A stretch of DNA of 60,813 bases, from contig JAGRJD010000043.1 in NCBI GenBank assembly GCA_020442915.1, forward strand, positions 1 through 60,813, given 5' to 3'. Position 1 is the stretch's first letter. Each line of letters opens with the position of its first letter. The notes below the pieces were generated by a model, which saw only the letters and a program-made list of their open reading frames with translations, ran no database searches and was not told the DNA's origin. This document shows, one piece after another, positions 54,976 to 60,813 of the stretch. The stretch comes from Thiothrix sp. GTDB taxonomy: Bacteria; Pseudomonadota; Gammaproteobacteria; Thiotrichales; Thiotrichaceae. A program made the position numbers and the translations under genes.

Positions 54976-56432
54976 TGGGCTCCCTGCGCAGCCGCCAGCT
55001 GGTGAGCGGCTTCACCATCATTGTGGTGGGTATCCTGATACTCGGGGTGTTACTCAGTATCAGCATCTACACCAGCAAAAAGGATACCATCAAGGATGAA
55101 ATGGAGCGTCTGGCGCTGAACCTGATGGGTTACATCCTGTATGAAAACGGTGTTTTCAGAACCACAAAATCCGACGCCGATGCCGACAGCGCAACGGATG
55201 AAAAGCTGATCGACATCCAGAGCCGCCTCAGTGTCTGCGGGCGTGGCTGCTTCGCCTATATCTGGGATGTCAAGGCACAAAAAATCGTCTGGAATTCGGT
55301 CGATGGCGACCTGCTGCCCCGCGGCAAGCTGGACAATTACTTTGCCCTGTTTGACTTCGCCGCCCTGGTGGAGCCACAAACCGCCTACAAACCGCCAGTC
55401 GCACGCGTGATCAAATCAGTAGCCACCGAAAGCGTACCGACGCGTGAGGACTACATGGTTGCCATTCAGCAGTTCAGCTTCCGGAGTGGCAACAACGGGG
55501 ACTCGAACCCTTTCCTGTTCATTGTCGCCTCCACCATGAAGGATGTGGACAAGGAAATCGACAGCCTGATCCGCGTCTTCACCATCCTGTTCTTTGTCTC
55601 GGTCATCCTGATCCTGATTGCACAACTCGCCTCCAGCTTCTGGGTGGTAGCCCCGATCCGCGAGTTTGAAGAAGAAGTCAACCAGATCGAAAAAGGCAAC
55701 AAGGAGTTCATCGAGGATGAATACCCGGAAGAGATGCTCCCGATCAAAAACACCATCAATGCCCTGATCGGGCATGAAAAAGGTCAGAAGCAGCGCTACA
55801 AGGACTCCCTGGACGACCTGGCCCACAGCCTGAAAACACCGCTGGCAGCCATCCAGCACCAGCTGGAAGGTGAAAATTTCGTGGATATCCCACAGGACCA
55901 TCCGGGCCTTGCCAGCATCCAGAACGAAATCGAACACATGCAGGAGATCATTTCCCGCCAGCTGCGCAAAGCCATGGTCACTACGGACAACGCCATCATC
56001 ATGTCCCAACCTATCCGCCCGATTCTGGTACGACTGGCCAATACCATGAAGAAAGTGCACCATGACAAACAGTTTGAAATTCACATCAAGGTGGACGAAT
56101 TTGCCAAATGCCGGCTGGATACCGAGGACATGATGGAGCTGTTCGGCAACCTGTTGAACAATTCCTGCCGCTTCTGTGACCAGCTGGTGGAAGTTTCAGC
56201 CCGGCGCGAACAGGACATGCTGGTGGTGGATATTGACGATGACGGCATGGGCTTTCCCAGCGACAACCCGGCCAAACTGCTCAAGCGCGGCATCCGCGAA
56301 GACAGCAAGACCGAAGGCCAGGGTATCGGACTGGCTGTCAGCACGGAAATCGTGTCGGCAGTCAACGGACGCATCGAACTACTGATGTCGCCTTATGTCG
56401 GTGCCAGAGTGCGCCTGTACCTGCCGACCTGA
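54972..56432 (+). CDS. phoQ: PhoQ-type sensor histidine kinase
   Basis: 486-residue inner-membrane kinase: membrane helix 12-33, periplasmic sensor about 36-198, second helix about 200-226, HAMP-like region, phospho-accepting H285 in DDLAHSLKTP, N-box NLLNNSCRFC (compare PhoQ NVLDNACKYC) and G boxes DDDGMGFP and GQGIGLAV. The sensor contains a CxxxC pair (C89, C93) inside a segment otherwise like PhoQ; a disulfide is possible. The acidic patch that binds Mg in enteric PhoQ is not clearly present. Confidence 0.92.
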   Translation: MMGSLRSRQLVSGFTIIVVGILILGVLLSISIYTSKKDTIKDEMERLALNLMGYILYENGVFRTTKSDADADSATDEKLIDIQSRLSVCGRGCFAYIWDVKAQKIVWNSVDGDLLPRGKLDNYFALFDFAALVEPQTAYKPPVARVIKSVATESVPTREDYMVAIQQFSFRSGNNGDSNPFLFIVASTMKDVDKEIDSLIRVFTILFFVSVILILIAQLASSFWVVAPIREFEEEVNQIEKGNKEFIEDEYPEEMLPIKNTINALIGHEKGQKQRYKDSLDDLAHSLKTPLAAIQHQLEGENFVDIPQDHPGLASIQNEIEHMQEIISRQLRKAMVTTDNAIIMSQPIRPILVRLANTMKKVHHDKQFEIHIKVDEFAKCRLDTEDMMELFGNLLNNSCRFCDQLVEVSARREQDMLVVDIDDDGMGFPSDNPAKLLKRGIREDSKTEGQGIGLAVSTEIVSAVNGRIELLMSPYVGARVRLYLPT

Positions 56433-56456
56433 GCAATGCCCCCTCACACGCCCCCA

Positions 56457-58784
56457 TCAACGCACAACACGAATATTGACCTTGTCGACATTCGCATCAC
56501 CGTCCAGTACGGTAAGCTCATAAGGACCGGGCTTTACAAAACGGTAATCCAGCTTTCCCTCTGCTGCCGAATGCCCCGCTGTCTCGCCATTCACCAGCCA
56601 CAGATAAGACCCGCTGCCCCCAACCGCTTCCAGGTGTACATGCACCTCGCCACCCTGCTCCGCGCTGGACAGCAGCAGACGGGTTGAATCATCAAAATGG
56701 CGGATGCTCAGGGCCGGGCGTTCGGCCAGACGCACAGCCGCAGGACAGGAGGCATCCAGTGCCGGCAGCTGCATGCGCTGTAATTCCCGCTCCGTCAACC
56801 AGGGCCTCAACTCAAAAGGCCATTGCACCCAGCTGGCCTGCCGCCGCTGGCCGGCACTGCAGCTGCCCAGCAAGCGCCGGCCACTGGCCGGATTCAGCCA
56901 GTAGAACCGGCGTCCGGCAGACCAGGAAGCCTGCTCCGGATTCGGCAGGGTAGCCGGCACCACCCCGTCGATCACCCAGGCCTGCAGTCGGCGATGACAA
57001 TCCCCCGGTGGGGTATCCCGCTCCAGCCCGCCCAGCGGCCAGCATACCCACTTCCGCTCCACACCCTGCGGACGTGGCCAGTGTGAAACCGCACGTGGCA
57101 GGGCCTGAAAAATATCAAACAGCAAAGGACCGGCAGCCATGGCCCCGTAACGACCCGGCTGGGGGGTTCCGTCCGGCCTGCCGGTCCAGACGCCGACCGT
57201 ATAACGACTGTTCACACCAATCGCCCAGGCATCCCGAAAGCCATAACTGGTTCCGGTTTTCCAGGCCAGACGCAGCGCCTGATTGGAATAGCCTCCCGGT
57301 GGAGCCACGCCACGCAGGATTTCCCCCACCACCCAGCTGGTTTCAGGGGCAACCAGCCGCCGCTCCACCACCGGATCAGCTACTCCGAAACGGGGCCGGA
57401 TACTGATGCCGGCACGGGCAAAAGCGGAAAAGCCACGCACCAGCGACTCCAGCCGGGTTCCCGCTCCCCCCAGAATCAGACTCAGGTTCGGGCGCTCGTC
57501 GGCAGGGTAGCGCAACTCCACCCCGACATGGCGCAGGCGGGCATCGAACACCATGGGGTTAATCCGCTGTAGCAGCCCCACCGCAGGCACATTCAAAGAC
57601 AGCTGCAGGGCCTGCTCGGCACTGACCGGCCCCTGAAAGGTACGCATGAAATTTTCCGGGGCATAGTTGCCAAGCCGCACCGGCACATCCGGCAGCAGGC
57701 TGCCGGAATGAACCAGCCCCTGCTCCAACGCCATGCCATACAGAAATGGCTTCAATGTCGAGCCGGGAGAGCGCAGGGCCTGCACCATGTCGACCTGCCC
57801 CTGACGCCGCTGTGAAAAGAAATCGGCAGACCCGACATAAGCCCGTACCAGCCCGGTGGCATTCTCCATCACCAGCACCGCAACCGAAGCCTGCTCCGGC
57901 AGGGTGAACAGGCGAGCCTGCACCCGGTTCTCCACCCGCGCCTGCAGGTTGCTGTCCACGCTGCTGACCAGGCGCGCCAGCCCCTGTGCCTGCGCCTGCT
58001 GCTTCAGACGCCGGGCCAGCAGTGGTGCAACCATGGGCTGGTGAAAGCCGGAACGCAGCACCCGCTCAATCAGCGCATCATCCACCACCGCCTGATCCCA
58101 GACGCCCAGCTGCTGCAAGCGCCGCAGCACCTTGTCGCGGTAGGTCCGGGCCCGCTCCGGAAAACGGTCCGGTCGCAGACGTGAAGGTGACTGCGGCAAT
58201 ACCGCCAGCAAGGCCGCCTCGGCATGGCTCAGGGCTGAGGCCGGCTTGCGCAGGTAGGCGTAGCTGGCAGCCTGCACCCCCTCAACCGGGCCACCAAACG
58301 GTGCCAGATTGAGATAAAAGGTCAGGATTTCATCCTTGCCATAATGCCATTCCAGTTGCAGGGCACGGAACATCTGCCAGAGTTTCCCCCGCACGGAGCG
58401 CTCATGCGGCTCCAGAATCCGGGCCACCTGCATGGTCAGGGTGGAGCCACCGGAAATGGCCCGGCCATGCTGCAACCACTGCCAGACAGCACGCAGCATG
58501 GCCAGCGGATTGACGCCATAATGCCAGTAAAACCAGCGGTCCTCATAAGTCAGCAGTGCTTCCAGGTACAGGGGCGATACCTCATCCAGCGTCACCGGGT
58601 AACGCCAGACGCCCTGCTGGTCGGCAAAAGCGCGCAGGGGCGTCTTGTCCTGCGACAGGATGATGATGCTGCTGATCCGCGCCGGGTCCGGCAGGGGGTA
58701 ATGCCGGTCCAGCCCCAGAAACACGCCCAGCAGCAATACCACCCCGGCCAGACCACCGGTTATCCACCGCCCCGGCACCCTCAT
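56457..58784 (-). CDS. pbpC: Penicillin-binding protein 1C
   Basis: Class A PBP-type enzyme of peptidoglycan synthesis. 775 residues: membrane anchor (about 8-25), glycosyltransferase domain with E81 in TYEDRWFYWHYG and the GGSTLTMQ motif, transpeptidase domain with S342-x-x-K345 (GSTLKP), SLN (LQLSLNVP) and KTG (WKTGTSYG), and the C-terminal BiPBP_C domain (about 690-770). Start overlaps the alpha-2-macroglobulin stop by one base (TGATG), the conserved pairing. Confidence 0.96.
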   Translation of the reverse strand: MRVPGRWITGGLAGVVLLLGVFLGLDRHYPLPDPARISSIIILSQDKTPLRAFADQQGVWRYPVTLDEVSPLYLEALLTYEDRWFYWHYGVNPLAMLRAVWQWLQHGRAISGGSTLTMQVARILEPHERSVRGKLWQMFRALQLEWHYGKDEILTFYLNLAPFGGPVEGVQAASYAYLRKPASALSHAEAALLAVLPQSPSRLRPDRFPERARTYRDKVLRRLQQLGVWDQAVVDDALIERVLRSGFHQPMVAPLLARRLKQQAQAQGLARLVSSVDSNLQARVENRVQARLFTLPEQASVAVLVMENATGLVRAYVGSADFFSQRRQGQVDMVQALRSPGSTLKPFLYGMALEQGLVHSGSLLPDVPVRLGNYAPENFMRTFQGPVSAEQALQLSLNVPAVGLLQRINPMVFDARLRHVGVELRYPADERPNLSLILGGAGTRLESLVRGFSAFARAGISIRPRFGVADPVVERRLVAPETSWVVGEILRGVAPPGGYSNQALRLAWKTGTSYGFRDAWAIGVNSRYTVGVWTGRPDGTPQPGRYGAMAAGPLLFDIFQALPRAVSHWPRPQGVERKWVCWPLGGLERDTPPGDCHRRLQAWVIDGVVPATLPNPEQASWSAGRRFYWLNPASGRRLLGSCSAGQRRQASWVQWPFELRPWLTERELQRMQLPALDASCPAAVRLAERPALSIRHFDDSTRLLLSSAEQGGEVHVHLEAVGGSGSYLWLVNGETAGHSAAEGKLDYRFVKPGPYELTVLDGDANVDKVNIRVVR

Positions 58785-60813
58785 CAGGAACCGGTGCGGA
58801 CGATACCGTCCGATTCACCGATGCCCCGGATATCAGGGCGGTACATATCCTCAACATAGGGCGGGGGCACCAGAAAGCGTCCTCTGGAAACCACCCGGAC
58901 CAGATAGAACAGGCGCTGCACCGCATCCTTGCGCAGCTCCAGCGTGGCCAGGTAACGGTCATCACGAAACTCCACATGCAGCTGGGTCGTTTCACCCATC
59001 TGGTCCAGTACCGGCTTGTTCTCATCCGGCAGGGTCAGGCCGCGCAGGGTATCGTTTTCATACAGGTTGGTGTTTTCCAGCTCGAATCCGGCCGGCAGCA
59101 GGTCGACCAGCAGGGCATCCCGGATATTTTCACGGCTCCTGATCTCCAGTCGGGTCAGCAGCAGGTCTCCCGCCTGAATCTGGTCAGCTGTCACCGGTGT
59201 ACCATCCAGACGGAACCAGTCACGACTGACCGCCACCGGCTTGCTGCGGGGGGCCGGGGCATCCACCGGATAGCCATCCAGCACCAGACTGGCATACAGG
59301 GGCCTGTCCCTGGTGCTGACCAGACTGACACCCGCACTGATGTCAGCGGCTGTCAGCCCCTGCACATGGGTGCCCTTATGATTCAGGTCGAGGAAGCGGT
59401 CACCGATTTTAAGCCGGGCCTGCCAGCTTTCGCCGGACTGACGCGCCAGCTGGTTGCCGAGCAGAAAAATGAAAGCCTGCTCCTGGGTGCTGAGATAATC
59501 CCGCTCAAAGATGCTGCGTGACAGCGTGGCGATCTGTTCGCCCAGTTCCGGTACCTGCTGGCTGTTGCTCAGCAGCTGATAAAGCATCATGGCCTTGTCG
59601 CGGACCGGGCTGCCATAATCCCCCAGGTACAGGTCAGGCTGGCGCACCAGGGCCAGGCCCTTGCCGATCAGCTCCTCCCCCTTGGGACGATCCCCCTGCA
59701 ACACCAGGGCCAGGCCGAGATGTACCAGCGGCAGGCCGCTCCTGGCCTTGCTGGCATCCTGCTGGTACATGCTGCGCAGGGTGCCCAGTACCGCCCGGTT
59801 CTCCCGTGCCAGCACATAGGCCCCATAGGCACGGGATGCAAAGCCCAGATGCTCGGGATCATCCGAATAGCCATACAGTTCGCCCTGGTGCCCCTCCTGC
59901 AGGCGTCGCTCCAGATAGGCCATCACCCGGTCATACATGCGCTCCGGGACCAGAAAACCCTGACGCCGGGCGGAAACCAGAAAGTCGGCCACATAGGCGG
60001 TCAGCCAGCTTTCCGAGGCACCGTAACCATCCCACATGGTGAAGTCGCCCCCGCTGAGCTGCATGCCGGCCAGACGCACAATGGCCGCCTGGACACGCTC
60101 GTTGCGTTCCTGCATGCTGACCGGGCTCAGCCCCCAGCGTTCAGCATCCTCCAGCTCCAGAAACAGGTAGGGATAGGCACCGCTGGCGCTCTGTTCCAGA
60201 CAGCCGTATGGGTAACGCAGCAAACCATCCAGCACATCCGCCACCGGCAGAACCGGTGTCGGTGCAATGGTCAGGCGTGCCTGCAGGCTTTCCGCCAGAT
60301 AGGGTGCAGCCAGTGTGGAGGGAATGGACTGAATGGCATCGCCCTCCAGCTGGTAACGAAAATGCTCGCGGCGGGCCGGATAGGCCGGGCGCAGGGACAG
60401 ATTCAGGAAGCGGTTGGCAATAAAATCACTCCCGGTCAGCTGCAGCTGCAGGTTGCCGACCCCGAACGAACGCCGGGCCGCCAGTGGCAGGCGCAAGACT
60501 TCACGCTGCCCCTTCTGCAGGGTATACGCCTGCTCGGTTGTGAAAAACTCAAGCAGATCATTGGCGGTGACCTTCAGGGCCACCTTCTGTTCGATCTCGC
60601 TGGTATTGCGCATCTCCACCGTGACAAAGGAAGCGTCGCCATTGGCCAGAAAGCGTGGCCCGGCCAGGTTGACAACCACCGGAGAAGCCACGGTCATGTC
60701 ACGCTCGGCACTGCCGAACCGGGTCTCACTGGCAGCCACGGCCATCAGACGCAGCTGGCCATCAAACCCCGGCAGGGCCAGCTCGATGTCGTAACTGTTC
60801 ACGCTGATCCATA
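58784..60813 (-). CDS. yfhM: Bacterial alpha-2-macroglobulin, N-terminus outside window
   Basis: Periplasmic lipoprotein-type protease trap. 676 C-terminal residues are visible, reading WISVNSYDIE at the edge. They contain the alpha-2-macroglobulin family domain and the thioester motif CLEQ (in YPYGCLEQSASG), which marks the trapping type, followed by the thioester-domain helices and the receptor-binding-like end. It is cotranscribed with pbpC; the pair is thought to guard the periplasm when peptidoglycan is breached. Confidence 0.95.
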   Translation of the reverse strand, partial: WISVNSYDIELALPGFDGQLRLMAVAASETRFGSAERDMTVASPVVVNLAGPRFLANGDASFVTVEMRNTSEIEQKVALKVTANDLLEFFTTEQAYTLQKGQREVLRLPLAARRSFGVGNLQLQLTGSDFIANRFLNLSLRPAYPARREHFRYQLEGDAIQSIPSTLAAPYLAESLQARLTIAPTPVLPVADVLDGLLRYPYGCLEQSASGAYPYLFLELEDAERWGLSPVSMQERNERVQAAIVRLAGMQLSGGDFTMWDGYGASESWLTAYVADFLVSARRQGFLVPERMYDRVMAYLERRLQEGHQGELYGYSDDPEHLGFASRAYGAYVLARENRAVLGTLRSMYQQDASKARSGLPLVHLGLALVLQGDRPKGEELIGKGLALVRQPDLYLGDYGSPVRDKAMMLYQLLSNSQQVPELGEQIATLSRSIFERDYLSTQEQAFIFLLGNQLARQSGESWQARLKIGDRFLDLNHKGTHVQGLTAADISAGVSLVSTRDRPLYASLVLDGYPVDAPAPRSKPVAVSRDWFRLDGTPVTADQIQAGDLLLTRLEIRSRENIRDALLVDLLPAGFELENTNLYENDTLRGLTLPDENKPVLDQMGETTQLHVEFRDDRYLATLELRKDAVQRLFYLVRVVSRGRFLVPPPYVEDMYRPDIRGIGESDGIVRTGS

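Overview
The window is a chromosomal segment of a gammaproteobacterium of moderately high GC. This is judged from gene order (yebC-ruvC-ruvA; proA-nadD-rsfS-rlmH-maf-rng; glyA-nrdR-ribD; purM-purN; a PhoPQ-type pair; an alpha-2-macroglobulin/PBP1C pair) and from protein style. No rRNA or tRNA gene, CRISPR array or intact insertion sequence was seen. Genus cannot be fixed from this alone.

Layout. 1-12.2 kb: an edge-truncated GGDEF/EAL protein, a Nudix hydrolase, htpG behind a textbook sigma-32 promoter, a fold-III ornithine/lysine decarboxylase, an aspartate aminotransferase, a TrpD-like protein with a tiny RMF-like partner, and two large proteins that look like a cyclic-di-GMP pair (PAS plus degenerate EAL; PilZ-like C-terminus). 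12.3-22.2 kb: a co-directional hydroxycinnamate (p-coumarate/ferulate-type) island: MarR regulator, TRAP transporter, SDR, crotonase, feruloyl-CoA-synthase-type ligase, amidohydrolase and acyl-CoA dehydrogenase. It ends against a decayed IS256-type transposase end. 22.2-31.9 kb: an orphan YfiR, hydrolases, mutS, a 54-residue small protein, a YjgN/M48 pair and an M14 carboxypeptidase.

31.95-33.45 kb holds the most striking non-coding structure. Three promoters share one architecture: a -35 hexamer inside a perfect 7-3-7 palindrome, a 17-bp spacer, and a -10 hexamer. Two drive short RNAs that fold into long hairpins with CCUCCUCUCCUCC-type loops. The third drives a DUF1127 gene whose 3' UTR carries the same CU-rich motif between two hairpins. 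This resembles the DUF1127-linked CcsR ('cuckoo') RNAs, here as a co-regulated set.

33.5-41.2 kb: rubredoxin, yebC-ruvC-ruvA (no ruvB), then a roughly 650-bp gap with a perfect -24/-12 sigma-54 promoter, a 12-bp inverted repeat upstream, and a structured RNA of about 350 nt with three AAnAAnAA motifs and a strong terminator. It is CrcZ-like in design but sits in an unusual place. The convergent proA-nadD-rsfS-rlmH-maf-rng operon follows.

41.2-60.8 kb: a secreted-type hydrolase, a zinc metallopeptidase-like protein, katG, an Old Yellow Enzyme, purMN, glyA-nrdR-ribD, a META-domain protein, AmpD, a PepSY-like gene before a PhoPQ-type system, and an alpha-2-macroglobulin/PBP1C pair cut by the window edge.
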